From: Parascedosporium putredinis
Taxonomy: Eukaryota > Ascomycota > Sordariomycetes > Microascales > Microascaceae
Direction of reading: 5' to 3'
Length of the DNA stretch: 64,000 bases
Assembly (NCBI GenBank): GCA_949357655.1
Contig: CASHTG010000020.1
Location: 1,488,001 to 1,552,000, forward strand
Under the pieces are notes generated by a model. It did no database searches and had not been told where the DNA came from. It was given only the letters and a program-made list of their open reading frames with translations. The translations under genes and the position numbers were made by a program. Shown one piece after another: positions 23,753-35,963 of the stretch; the stretch's first letter is position 1; every line of letters starts with the position of its first letter.

Positions 23753-24492
23753 TTACGCTTGCGCCGTGGCAGGAACTGCAGCCTTTTCGCCGCCATTCTC
23801 AACCAGCGTACGTCTGCGCGAACGCTCTACCCAAACCATCAACCCCACGAGCGCAAGGCCAACAACGCCTGCCAGGACAGAATACGCAATGGTACCGGCT
23901 TTGCTATAGGCGGGCGTCCCCCTCGACAGGTGCAAGCCGAGTCCTCCATTCACGATGCCCAACAAGATCAGCACGCGGCCGTACCAGACGTGGATGTGGG
24001 ACCAGATGGTGCGCTGCTGGGTAGCCTTGAATCGGCGGTGATGGAGGAAGCCAAAGATGGGCTGCAGGATGAGAGCGGCGATGACGACGGTTCCCAATAT
24101 CGTATGGGCGTTGTTATGGAGCTATAACAAGCACATGGTTAGTCGAGGGTCCTTGGGGGTGTCCAATACGAGCTGCCTCGAGAGGGAGACAATAAGAAAA
24201 AGCAGTCACCTACCCTATCCAGGATTTTGGCCATCTTGATTCCGGTGGCCAAACCGCCAAACATCAGGATCCAGCCCACCAGCTGGAACGCGACGTGCGC
24301 CCATACAGACTTCTTGGAATTGGATGCCCGGATCAGAAAGGAGCCGAGAGGGAGGATCACCACGAACACGAGGCCCATGATGGTGCCGTGTGACGTGGCG
24401 AGGGCCGGTATCTTGGGCAAGTCTGCAAAGATAATCTTGGGGTTTACGCCCGGCGGCAGCTGGCCACCGGGACCTCCGGTCGGAGCGGACAT
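23753..24492 (-). CDS. Cytochrome b561 / ferric-reductase-like transmembrane protein
   Basis: Predicted 215 aa in two exons on the minus strand: 24492-24214 and 24121-23753, with a 92-nt phase-0 intron. The frame is intact. Five to six TM spans with conserved histidines that coordinate two b hemes: SHGTIMGLVF, WAHVAFQ, HNNAHTILG, and WSHIHVWYGR. In many fungi this domain follows a haem-binding DOMON/CBM domain; here it stands alone after a short proline-rich N-terminus (GGPGGQLPPGVNPK). It should carry electrons across a membrane, using an unknown donor and acceptor. It converges on the glycosyltransferase gene, with 180 bases between their stops. Confidence 0.85.
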
Positions 24493-25477
24493 GACGGATA
24501 TATTGTCTGGGGGCGAAGTGAGATATGGGGGTGCGAAAGACGGATGGAGATGGGATATGGGTTGTTATCTCTGGAGGAAGCTAGTCATGGAACATTGAAG
24601 ACTATGGAACATTGAAGACTATAGACCGTTTGACTCGAAAGAAACAGAGACAGACTGCAGTGTAGTGCGGTCGGGCGTTGTTAAATACTCATGGGTCCTC
24701 GACGGTGACGTGCGGGAGCACTGCTCCGTCATGGAGTCGCGGATCCCCGAGCTCTCTCACAGGACTCGCATTTCTAAGCCACCGGAGGAACAAAGCCTGC
24801 CGGCCACGTATCGATGACTGTAACCTACGTAAAATTCGAGATTAAGAACGAACACTGAACCCTTTTTTCCTTCCCCCTTCCTACTATGCATTTTCCAGTT
24901 TTTCCACCGTGCCAAGCGCGAGTGTGCAAATCGCATCGAGTCTTGGCCGTCGATGGATTCCGGACGCTCCCTATCCCGGGCCCCGCCAGCGAATGCGCCG
25001 TCCCGTGCCTGGCCAAAGAAACGAGGTCGTCGTCGCCGCCGGCCAGGGCCATGAGAACCCCGAGATTTGCGAGATTTCCGGACGAATGAGCGCCGGCCCG
25101 TTACCAAGCGCGGTGGCTTGGTCCACACACCTCCCCTTGTCCAAGGGGGAGCTTCGATCCTTCGGGACAATGCTGACCAGTGACGGACACGGCCCAATTC
25201 CAACCCCGCCCTGACGTTTCCCTTCGCGCGCGCCGTCGTAACCTTTTTGCACGGAGCTTTAATCCAAGTGGAACTTCACTCGTGCTTTGTGTTTCCTGCC
25301 CTTCCCCCTAATACCGACGAATCGAACCTCAGGCATTATCTTCTAACCATTCGCCTTTCGTTGAAAGTTGGCCGCACACCCCCTCCCCGTCGCCATTCTC
25401 GGGCTGGACTCTCTCCATACGCCCAATTTCGATCTACTTGCAAGAGGGCCGAGTTTCCCGAAAACAGAAAAAAAAAA
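24493..25477. other. Divergent promoter region of cytochrome b561 and Zn2Cys6 regulator
   Basis: About 1 kb shared upstream region. It holds a perfect 17-bp tandem duplication at 24587-24620 close to the b561 start. Several open frames on both strands here have no family features. Confidence 0.5.
24587..24620. repeat. Perfect 17-bp tandem duplication
   Basis: ATGGAACATTGAAGACT occurs twice head to tail (24587-24603, 24604-24620), about 95 bp upstream of the b561 start. Probably a replication slip; regulatory effect unknown. Confidence 0.7.
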
Positions 25478-27556
25478 ATGATGCCTGGCTTCCAGCAGCC
25501 CGAACCACCCTCTGGTGTCTCGCGCGCCCCGGTTCTCAAACCCAAAGCCTGCGTCGCCTGTCGCACGAGAAAGGTCAAGTGCGACCGGGGGTCCCGTGCC
25601 ATCACTGCTCGCGATGGTCCCTCGACTGCCAGTATCCCTCCCCCATCAGGAGGTGTAGGCGGGTTCGAACCGCCGACAGCCCTGCCACCACGGCCTCCCG
25701 TAGCGAAAAGGGGCCTGATGAAGGTGGTGATTTGGCGGAAGGGTCCGTCCTCCCCCAACACATCCTCCAAAAGATAGGGCACGTCCGCCATAGTCTGCAG
25801 GCGCTCAGCAAGGATTATCCTGCTGCGTCGTCGGGGGTCTTCGGGGGTCGAGTCTTCAACCGCTTCCCGGGAACGGGAATCGTGCCACTCTGCAGAGTCT
25901 TGATCTACAGCTCGCAGGCATCGCAGACTGGCTTAAAACGCTGGATCCGCAAGGGGCCAGCGCAGCCGTGGTGGAGCGTGCTTTCTCAGAAACGGCTGCC
26001 ACGGCGTCTGGCGGCGGGCCCCCGTTGATGTTTAGCCTCTTGGGGACGCCGCCGCCTACCACGTTTCCCATTGATACATTCTCGCTTGACGCCCGCTGGT
26101 TCCTGCCCCCGTACCCGACGCCATGGTCTGCTGGGATACATTTACCCTGAAAGTCGACCCCATGGCCAAAGTCGTGCACATCCCCAGCGCACGCAAATTT
26201 TGGGATACCTCGCTGCATGACATGACGTGTCTGAATGACGGGGAGATTGCCATGATCTTCACCATCTACTCCTCTTCGCTCGGCTCCATGACGGATGCCG
26301 AAGTGGAGCGTCTCTTCAAGGCGTCCAAGCAAACCGTCGTTTCGTCGTTCCAATCGGCAGCCGAACACGCCTTGATGAGGTGCGACCTTGTCAATACGAC
26401 CGACCTTGTCACACTCCAGGCCTTTGTCCTCTTCATCGTGTTGGCGGCGTTTGCCGACGAAACTCGGAAATCCTGGGTGCTCACGGGCATGGCCCACCGA
26501 CTGACCTACTCGCCGCCGGACGAAAGTTCGCCATTCCGCGCCGAAATCACGAGGCGCCTCCGCTGGAGGCTCTGGTACTTGGACCACCGCAGGTACGAGG
26601 ACGGCGGCGTCCGCACGACGTCCTGCAACATCGGCGGCCTCGAAACCCTCCCGCTCAACGTTCGCGACGTCGACCTCGACCCGGACATGACCGCGCTCCC
26701 GCTCCCTTACCACGGCTGGACGGAAATCAGCTTCTCTCTCGCCCGGCTCAACATCGCGCTCACCTGGCACAGGGTGAAATGTCTGCCGTCCGTCACGCAG
26801 CGACTAGCGGCCATTGATGCGTGCGAAGCGCAGCTCAAGCATGCATACCTCCAATTTTGTGACGGGATGCTACCCATCCATTGGCTAGCCAACCACGTGT
26901 CCTACGTGCAGCTCATGGAAATGCGCTTCAAAACCATCCAGGTTGCGCCATTCCCCGTCACCGCGCACGAGCACGGTATACATCACGGCGGCGAACTGTG
27001 GGCCACGTCCAAGAAGCGCGACGAGCTCTTCCTCGCCGCCATCGACATTGCGGATATCCCGCGCCGCTTGTCCATGGAACCCGGGGCGCGCCAGTGGCTC
27101 TGGACCCTGAAGGGCTACATGCAATTCGTGCCCCTGTCGTTTTTGCTCGCCGAGCTCCGCTACCGCCAGGCTTCGGAGGTCGTGGAACGGGGGTGGGAGG
27201 TGGCGAGGAAGGCGCTTTCGCGGCAGAAGAATCCCCGGGAGGAATCCAAGGAGGCTTTCCGGTACCTGAGCAGTCTCATGCGCGAGGCCCAGCAGGAACG
27301 GCACGCGAGAGAGGAAAAGTACCAGCAGTTGGAAATGATGAACGTGTTGGGCGGGGTGAACCTTTACCAGCTCCCGCAGGAACTCGGCCCATTCCATGTA
27401 GATCCCGCGGGAATCCAAATCCAAACGCCCATATGCCCCTTGTGGCCGGCGCAGGACTCTCCTGCCCCACCGCCTCCGGCCGAATCCGGCGAAGAGAACC
27501 TCTTTATTGTATCCACCTTTGACCAACCGGGTCCTACTAACTCAACACTGAGATGA
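25478..27556 (+). CDS. Zn2Cys6 transcription factor (second in window)
   Basis: Predicted 693 aa, no intron seen. Starts at a double ATG after an A-rich leader. The zinc cluster at residues 25-51 reads CVACRTRKVKCDRG followed by VPCHHCSRWSLDC, once a missing G near 25590 is added; without it the cluster is cut after the third cysteine. A fungal_trans-type middle region follows, with FADETRKSWVLTGMAHRLTY and RRLRWRLWYLDHRRYEDGGV. The C-terminus is proline- and glutamate-rich. Two more bases are missing near 25832 (in a G run) and near 26116 (YPD/AMVCWDTF). It is transcribed away from cytochrome b561 and could regulate that gene or the arylsulfotransferase; no shared motif was found. Confidence 0.82.
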
Positions 27557-27876
27557 AGCTGTAGTGATTGTATATGCGAGGAGTATGGATTTTACATATC
27601 ATGATCAAGATTAATTAGATAGCAAGCGAACGGGATGCGTCACTCGAGTTCATGACTTTTTCAAGACAATAAAAGGTATCAATTGTACTGTTTAAATAAA
27701 GATTGGTATCACAAGCTCAATAGACCCCCGAGAAGTTCGTGTGGACGTGACAATTCCCAAAATCGCTCTGGCGTCCTAGCTCCCCAACTGTCCGGCAAGA
27801 ACCAAATTAATACAACACGCGAGCCAGCATCTTACTCTCGTAATCGCGCCGCGGATCGTCGTTTATTCGACGGTAC
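27557..27876. other. Convergent 3' intergenic spacer
   Basis: 320 bases between the stops of two convergent genes. AT-richer, no coding signal. Confidence 0.5.
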
Positions 27877-28243
27877 TTAGGTAGTCTTTTTCGTAGCGGT
27901 GATGGGTCGACCTTGTCGCTGTTGCGAGTTGAGATAAAGGTAGCCACCGGCAGCGATGATGCCAAGGATGACGATGTTTCCTATTCCTCGCCGTTAGTAA
28001 CGCGAAGAAACCGCTGATGCGCAATGCCCGATTTTCCCACTTACCGAGGACGAACTGGCCGACACCGCCCACGACGTCGACGAGTCCGCGTACCACATCG
28101 ACCACCATGTTGGCGAGTCCGGTGAAGAAGCCGATGACGGCTGTCAAGAACGTCTGAATGATGCGCGCCGATCCGCCAATGACGGAGGCGAAGAGCTCGT
28201 AGATGGACTTGATCAAGTCCTCGAATGCTTTGGCGATAGACAT
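27877..28243 (-). CDS. Small hydrophobic membrane protein, 100 aa, unknown function
   Basis: Two exons on the minus strand: 28243-28045 and 27980-27877; the 64-nt intron has a TTACTAAC branch site and standard ends, and the joined frame is intact. Residues 1-15 form an amphipathic helix (MSIAKAFEDLIKSIYEL); residues about 20-66 are a long glycine/valine-rich hydrophobic stretch (FLTAVIGFFTGLANMVVDVV), and a further TM helix follows the intron (NIVILGIIAAGGYLYL). The basic tail ends KKTT, close to a KKXX-type ER retrieval signal but shifted. The hydrophobic pattern suggests an ER or lipid-droplet membrane hairpin; that is inference. No family name recognised. Confidence 0.68.
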
Positions 28244-29602
28244 GATGGCGGTTTTTTTAACGAAGATTTTCAGCGTCGCTGTTCTAGTTTGATAGGTTTG
28301 AATATGGCGAATTTTTAAAGGTATTGATGTATGAAGGACAATATCGAGGTAGTATTCATGTCCCGAAGGAATGGTCGATCGTCAAGGTAAGCTTTATATC
28401 TCGCGAGGCCTTCACATCTCACCCAGAACGTCGTGATGACGTCACGGCCACGTCCCGTTCGTCCACGACAATCTACCTTCCACAATACACAACCAGATTG
28501 TTGTTTCATGGGCAGCGATCGCTTAGTCTCCTGCTGTGATGTCAATTCGTGTCAATGGCCGATTTGCGCCACGATCGTAGGTGCTTCCTCATAGGTTGGT
28601 ATTTTACCCAACCTGGGCAACCTGCGTACTTTTCGCCCAGCAACCCGTCGCTCATTTTGTCAGGGGCAAATAAACGCGTCACAATGAGGCATTCTGGCAA
28701 AAGCCAACTAAAACTTTGCAATCATAATTTCTGACCTAATCTTCTACGAAGCAAGGTTAACGATTGTTCACGCGAAACATGGAGCAGCGATGGACGCGAC
28801 GCGCCCGCCCATATCGTGGCCAAGCATATTCCCGACCGCAGCACCAATAATAATCCGAAGTAGGATGCTCCGACGAGAGAAAGCCTATTCGAAAATTGGC
28901 TATTGCCGGTGTCTAAGCATTGGCCGAAGCCGTAGTCTTCGCCGGCCCTTGACGTTGCACTTGTTCCTGCCGAGTGGGGGTCCTCGTCAAGCCGAAGGTG
29001 AATGACGTGCTCACACTAAACCCATCCCCCAATCCAATCCTCCAGCAAATCGAGGGGTGGTCGCCATGTCAATGTAATTTTTCGGTGGTGGTTAGGATCT
29101 ATTCTATGTCTACATATATTTGATGGACGTGGACTCGTGACAAGCGAGGCCTCTGTCCGAGCTCGGGTCCATTGCTGCGCCTAGTGCTCAGAGACGGCGG
29201 GAATCTCCGTCCATCGTAGCCCTCCGCTCCGGAAATGACTTGTGTTTCGTGGATTTCGGCACCGGTAGCCGATGCCGCAGTCATCCCCCTCCCGAGTGGA
29301 AACCCATTGTCCCCGGTCGAATCGATCCAAGCGTCGGCTGAAGACGAGCTGATTGGCCATCACGCCAGATGATACCATTCACTAGTTTTCTGTCCACACT
29401 GCCGTGACCCCTGTTGTGAGGTTTTTGTTGTCCATCTCTCGCTGCTTCCTTCGGATGCCGGCATGAATAAAAGGCAGAGAGGGACGATGTGAGTGATGAT
29501 TGTTCACCTGTCCCTGTATCCGCACCCTTGACCACGATAGGGCGTCCCCATCCATTCTCTCGTCTATCACCTCGCCTTTTCGCGCGTGAGAAAACCATCG
29601 CA
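28244..29602. other. Divergent intergenic region before the arylsulfotransferase
   Basis: 1.36 kb without a supported gene. Serves both divergent promoters. Nothing repeated or structured stands out. Confidence 0.5.
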
Positions 29603-31438
29603 ATGACGCGGTATAGCCAGATATTTCTGGCTTTCAGCAGCCTAGCCTCCATCGCCCAGGCAGACTGGCGATTCCGCTCACGGCCCGAATTCGCCGTGCC
29701 CCGGCTCAACATCACGGTGCCCGCCGACAAAACCGCCGTGGAAGAGGGCTACATCTTCATCGCCCCCTACGAGGGGTTCGGCGAAGGCCATACGGGGCCC
29801 GTGCAGGCCGGCGCCTACATCTATCGAGACGACGGCGAACTGGTATGGTCCGGGCTAGGCTACCACGCGGGTTGGGTGGCCAACTTCCGTCCCGTCACGT
29901 GGAACGGGCAACCGCACCTCCGCGCGTTCCAGGGCCGGCTGGATCATGTGCAGGGGCGCATGTTTGGCTTCCACACTTTGCTGGGAAGCGACTACGAGGT
30001 CGCCAAGGTGGTGACGGTGGGGTCTCACCGGCTGGTCTCAGCCCACGAGTTCCACGTCGTGGATGAAAAGACGGCGCTGATCGAGACACCGATTCCCCGA
30101 ACCGTGTCGTTGAAGCCCTGGGGCGGCGACGAGGGGCAAAACTGGGTAGTGTCGGGGGTTTCAAGGTTCGTTTCGGCGATGTTCTAATTTCTTTTTTTGG
30201 GCCGCTGCGCAGGGTCAATTCCCGACTTGACTGACTCTTATTTTCTGTGCCATCTTGTAGAGATTGATATCGCCACCGGAGAGGTGCTGTTCGAGTGGGA
30301 AAGCTTTGACCACGTTGACCCAAAGTGTGAGCCCATCCACTCCGCTCCTATTTGCTTCCCTCCCCACACAGCTTTCATGGCCGAGCAGAGTAGCCTTGTC
30401 TTGAGTGCTCTCATCTTATATATACGACAGATTCTAACCCTTCACCACAGACAGCGCTTTCCCTCTAGACTTTGGTCCGGGCCTGCCAGGGGACGGCCGC
30501 ACTGAGACGGAGGCCTGGAATTACTTTCACATCAACAGCATCGACAAGGACGACGAGGGCAACTATCTCCTCTCAGCCCGCAACGTCGCCGCGGTTTTCA
30601 AGATCAACGGCACGAGCGGCGAGGTCATCTGGCAGCTGGGCGGGTTCCACGGCGGGTCCTCATTCAAGCTATCCGAGGCAGACCGTTTCGGCTACCAGCA
30701 CGACGCGCGCTTCCACGGACGCTCCGAGGACGGCACGCTCGAGTTCATCTCTCTTCGACAACGGAGCCCATTCCGCCGACGTCAAGACCCACCCTCACTC
30801 CCGCGCTCGCTTCTACGAGCTGAACCGCGCGACGGGCGAGGCCCGGAACATCCGCTCCCTGGACGCGCCCGACGCCTTGTCGGCGCGCACGCAGGGCAAC
30901 GTGCAGCTGCTCCCCGGCGGCAACGTCTTCGTCAACTGGGGCCAGGCCGGCGCGATAACCGAGTTCTCCCGCGACGGCGCCGTCGTGTTCCACAGCTACC
31001 TCGACTCGGCACCCGCGGGGTCCTCGTGCAGAGCTACCGTGGCTTCAGGGCCAACTGGACGGGTACCCCCACCGAGGAGCCGGCTGTCGTCGCCGTGCGC
31101 GACGAGCAGGGGGCACAGGGGGCGCTCGACGTGTACGTCTCGTGGAACGGCGATACCGAAACGAGAACTTGGCGCTTCTTTGGCAGCGACGCCGCCGACG
31201 GCGCCGCGACGCGGTTCGTCCTGTTGGGCGAGGCCCGGCGCCTTGGCTTCGAAACGCATGTGGCACTCGCAGGGGCACAGGGCGCGTCGCGATCCATCTC
31301 GCACGTCTCCGCCGTTGCGCTCGACGCCCAGGGCAAGGTATTGAGACGCTCAAGGTCGTCGCCGTCTCCCTCGATGACGCACAGCCTCCCCACCGCACTG
31401 GCCAGGAGGAGCTTGAGCAGTGGGTTGGTGAACTGTAG
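29603..31438 (+). CDS. Secreted arylsulfotransferase-like protein (ASST family)
   Basis: Predicted 537 aa in three exons: 29603-30157, 30261-30326, 30451-31438. Residues 1-20 are a signal peptide (LAFSSLASIAQA). The beta-propeller repeats of the Arylsulfotran_2 type are visible: LVSAHEFHVVDEKTALI, EIDIATGEVLFEWESFDHV, YFHINSIDKDDEGNYLLSAR, DRFGYQHDARF, SLFDNGAHS and QGNVQLLPGGNVFVNWG. The family moves sulfate between phenolic esters; the fungal members are poorly studied. Lost bases: one G at the first donor (30157), a TC unit near 30750 (EFISLFDN), one G near 31020 (PAG/VLVQSY) and one G near 31340 (KVL/ETLK). With these the exons sum to 538 codons. The first donor position is the least certain point. 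Confidence 0.83.
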
Positions 31439-34366
31439 ATTAAAAAAGGGGGAGACGAATGGACGGAAAACTATCTTGTTTTTTCTTTGCTTTCTTTCCT
31501 ACTTCCTATCGCCGGTTGTGTTCAATAGTTTCCAGGATGTACCCCGGTCCGACCAGGATGGCATGAGCCGTCGTGGGCACGCTGGCCCGTCCTCTCAAAA
31601 AAGGTGACGGCTCGTGAATACACCGTCATTGCTCATAGGCCGAGTCCGAAACAGAGTTCCACAGCGTTTGATGATAATTGCTCTACACTAGTGGTTGCGC
31701 GGAAAAACCAAGCAGGCCCCAAATGGATAACCCATCTTCTCATATTGACGCAGTCTATAGCCACTAGTCGTGGCGAAGGAACCTTCCGTGCCTGGTGAAA
31801 AGATTTCGAATAAGCAATGTGCTTCCAGGGCTCCCTTCCTCTCTGCACGCACGCACAACCCGTCTTCGTAGATCTCCCCATACTATGGATGGATATGCAT
31901 GCGCCGCAGATGCAGAGATTCTGGACGGTTTGCTTGGGTCCACCGCTGGGGAGGGCGCGCCGGGGCGCCGGGGCACCGCTTGCATCATATCTCCCTCTCT
32001 CCACTGATCCATGGCAAATGGGATCCATTCGATCGGCGCGGTCCAGCCCTGAAGCCACGAGGGTCCACCAGCGCGGAAACTAGCAGCCAGACCCCGAGAG
32101 CAATTGGACAACGGCTCACCGCAAACCGACATTGAACCGAGGCGGAAAAGACACAAGCCAGTGACAGTGATTGACCAAGCCAGCTCTTGCCGCCGCCGCC
32201 GCCCCCAGGAAACAAGAAAAGAAAAATGAAAGAAGAAAAATGAGTGGGATGCGGCTTAAGGGGAGGGCAATAAATGAGGGAATATCCAAAAGGAAAAAGG
32301 AAAGTCTGTCATTTTTGGGCGCGGGGAATTTCTGGGCCAGTCAATCATGGCCATGGGAGCGAGCAACCACCTGAAGCCTCACTTTTTGTTTTCTGTATTG
32401 TGCGGGGTTTCCAGCTCCTTGATTGTTCCCTGGTCACACTGCCCCTCCGATGGCTGGCGCCGGTTGCGACAATGACCCAAGATCCAGCGCGACCAGGGTC
32501 AAGTAATTGTTCAAATCAGGCAACATGGGCATCGATCAATCGACGTTGGAACTCGCCGGGATTTTTACTCGCACACTTTTTGTTTTGTTCACATTGAACC
32601 CTGCAAATCGGGGCTGTCATGCCCTGTTTGCTAGCTGCGAGCCTTTTTTCCCACTCAGTGCTCCTTTAGCCCAGCTGAGCCAGCTTCCGGGATCTCGATC
32701 AATGGATGCCCTCGCTGACGGGACCCCGCCCCGGCGATTGGTGACGGAAGGCAACCCCCAGTCCAGTTCCCCCTCTCCTCCCTAACCCCAACCACCCAAC
32801 CCAGGAGCGGTTCCTCGAGTAGGGGCCTTCGTTCTCCCGTCCCGCCGTCGTCGTCTGTTTGTCGGTCACGTTGGAAAATCAAGCGCGCTGCGCCGTGCAT
32901 GTACGCAAGCAAACGAGCCACCGCTCAGTTGGCGCGGACATAGCTTGCATACGATCGACCTACCGAGTCGATCTTCCCCTCCTTCCCCCGCCTGCGTGAT
33001 TTTTCCTTTCTACATTCCATAACGCCTTGTTTTCCTTTCTTTTTTTCTTTTTTTTGTTTCTTTTCTTTGAGCCTCAATGCGTACGTGGGAACACAGCAGC
33101 AGGAGCAGCATGGCACCCTGCCAGGCGGAGGCGACGGGATCCGCCAGCTCGAGGGTTTGGGCTTCACGCACCAGCCAATGAGCCCGACGTTACGCCCACA
33201 TATCGCCAGAAAATGACGCCTCAACGCACCGCTTGCACCCACCACTCAACACCCCGGCATCGGAGCGCCAGCAGGTTTTTTATGTGTTTGTTTCTGCATG
33301 AACAGGGCAGGGCCGCCGCGGTGGGCTGCGAACCACCCCTACGCTTGGAGTGCATGCAGCGCGTGCGAGCGCGCGCCTGGCCCGCCGTTTCTTGGGGCGC
33401 AGCAGTAGCGGCAAGCAGCAGCGCAGCCTTCCTCTCTGGGAATCGCGGACGCGCAAGTGTTCATCGCCAGATCGAACGGGCTCTTTTTGATCAAAAGTCC
33501 CCTCGGCCTTGGAGACCTGTCTCGAGGTCTTCCAGTTCAGGAGATGATGGGCAAAGACCGGCCGGTGGAAGCTGAGATTGGTTGCGGAAGGGCAAAGGGG
33601 CGTGACTTATCCTGAACAAAGATATTTTGTTGGGAGGCTTGCGCGGGTTGGCAGCACTGCACTGCATCAAGTGCATGTGGTGAGGTCAGGCCAAGAATGG
33701 CCGTTTTACCTGCTCCCTTGCTCCCTCCCTTGTCAGCCTTGGGCTGTTCTACTATTGGCCGAACTCAGAGATTTTTTTTTTTGACAGCGTGAATGCGGCG
33801 GGCCCATCCATGATCGACATCGAGCTAGGACCAACTTTGAAGGATCTGGAAGCCCTTTATCAGCACATTTTCTTCTCGGCGGTGTTTTTGCGCGAACAAG
33901 ACTCGGTCTCAGCATCCCCGTCGTTTCGGGGTCGAGGTTATCGTCGCCGAGTCAATAGTTGGCAGGTCCCCTGTAATTGACTGAGATATGAGGGGTTTTC
34001 TCACTGTTTCTCTTTCTTTTTCTTTTTTTCTCTTTCTTTTTGCTTTAGAGGAAAAAAAAGCCTGGACCCTCTTACCTCTAGACAACATCGTTGGTTGGGA
34101 TGAGGGGAAGGAGTGAAAAAGGGTTTAAACGTCTCCATTGATCGTCCATGCCTCCCCACGCGTTCATACCGAAAATCTTGGAACAGTCACAAACACGGAC
34201 AAGGCATGCACACCCAAAACTATTAAGACCGAGGCCAACGATCCGAGACCAACCGCCATTTCGGGATACGCTTGGCCAAAAGCGATGTAGCGTCGTCCCT
34301 TTTCAGTCTGCCTGTCCTCTGACGCCGGCACCTACACGCGCCGATCAAAGGAAAAGAGGAGGGGGA

Positions 34367-34397
34367 GGGGTTGACGGGGTTGACGGGGTTGACGGGG
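34367..34397. repeat. 9-bp minisatellite, GGGGTTGAC x 3.4
   Basis: Three perfect head-to-tail GGGGTTGAC units followed by a partial GGGG. Simple tandem repeat in non-coding DNA. Confidence 0.85.
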
Positions 34398-35928
34398 TGG
34401 AGAAGACTGATGCAACTTGGGCCGATATGGATCGCTGCTTTCGGAATCCGCATGGGTGATGGATAGGCTTTGGGAGGGGATATCACTTCGGCTGAGCCAC
34501 CTTGAGAGATGCTGTCGAAGATGGTCTCAGCCGGGAAAATGTGTGTTCTTGACCGGCCCTTCTGTATATTCGCCTCGGTCCGTGATGGATGGACGCCAAG
34601 CATCCTATTTCTACGTATCCGTGGGCAAGGTCCGTAGTTTTTGGAGGGTGTCTAGGTGAAAGACGTCCGCTCCCATCTAACCCTATCTGATGATCTACAC
34701 AATAATACCATCCACGAACGGGAACAAGGTGGCCACATTGGGGGTCAACGGCGCAGCCTGGCCCCGCCTTGCAGAAACAGGATGTGACGTGACAGCTACG
34801 AGTAGAAGACGAAAGTACCGCAGACCCCCTCCCCCATCCATCATTGTACTCCGCTCGGGTCGGAGAATGACATATGACACGGGTCTAAATCAGGCCCAAC
34901 GCACTAATAGTTGACTTACAAACAAGGGAAGGGACGAGAGAGAGAGGGGGACAGCCATTCATGTGGGCCGGGGTCCTTAGCGAACAGCGTAGGCAGGGCT
35001 ACGTAGGGAAAAACATGCCTTTCCTTTTGAAAACTGGTTGCGGGCGTTGTTTGGCCGGCTAATGGCTCAAGATGATTCGATGCCTCGAAGCGGCACGGTC
35101 AAATCACGCAGATACGTCCCACTCTTCTCATCATCTCGATCGGAGCTGGGCTGTTAGCCCACCGGAGGCAAAGAGGCAAAGCGGGGGGAACAAACAAACA
35201 AACAAAAAGAAAGAACAAGACCCATCTCTCGCTTTGCTGCCAAGCGAAGACCTTGCACTCGTATAGCTGTGCCGTATAGCTCATGCGCTAGGGGCTTCAG
35301 GCTGGGAGGAACGGTGCGGTATTGATCACATTTTTTTCTTTTCCTTCTCACTTTTTTTTGGGTTAATTGACCGAACGGCTGCTGGATCAGGACTTGGGAA
35401 AAAAGGGCATTTTTGCTTCTGGTTTACGATGGAGAGAGTCAAACCTAGCCAAAAAGGTGTGCATGTAGGCGCCGAGACCACTCCTAGACTTGACTCAAAT
35501 GCCATGTTGTTGCAAGACAACGATTTCGTTCGTGGTAGCCAATCTCTCCGCGGATGACGGAGGGCGTCAGCCTACAAGCCAGAAAAAGCAAACCCCTTTG
35601 GGTCCTTCTTCACTGGCGAGGGACCAACAAGTACCGAGAGAAAGGAACAGCCCCAGCGAAGCTGAGCCCTGAGCTCTCAAGTGCCTTCCCCCGTCCTCAT
35701 CATCGAATAACCCGACAGGCTGCATCGTTCGGAGGCGTCCTGCAACCACGATTCCTTTTTATTTTTTGTTTTTCCTTGCCTCTCACTTGCATGTACGGCA
35801 AGTGGGACGTGGAGACAAGGTGGCGGCAACGGTAATTTACCAAATGTCAGTGCGAGCGTGCAGGCATTTTCGTTTCTTTTTTCCTTTTTTCTTTTTTATT
35901 TTGTCTTTTCTTTCTTCTTGGGGGTGGG

Positions 35929-35963
35929 ACACACTCACACACTCACACACACAAACACACACG
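35929..35963. repeat. CA-rich microsatellite
   Basis: Imperfect (CA)n tract interrupted by CTCA and AAACA, in the gene-free region. Confidence 0.8.

Noticed and set aside
25658..25674. Perfect T-arm look-alike GGCGG-TTCGAAC-CCGCC on the minus strand
   Set aside because: It lies inside the coding part of the second Zn2Cys6 gene and has no matching acceptor, D or anticodon arms.
33027..33575. A 182-codon frame in the 5.6 kb gene-free region
   Set aside because: It starts in a T-rich tract giving poly-Phe and continues as Arg/Ala/Ser-rich low-complexity sequence.
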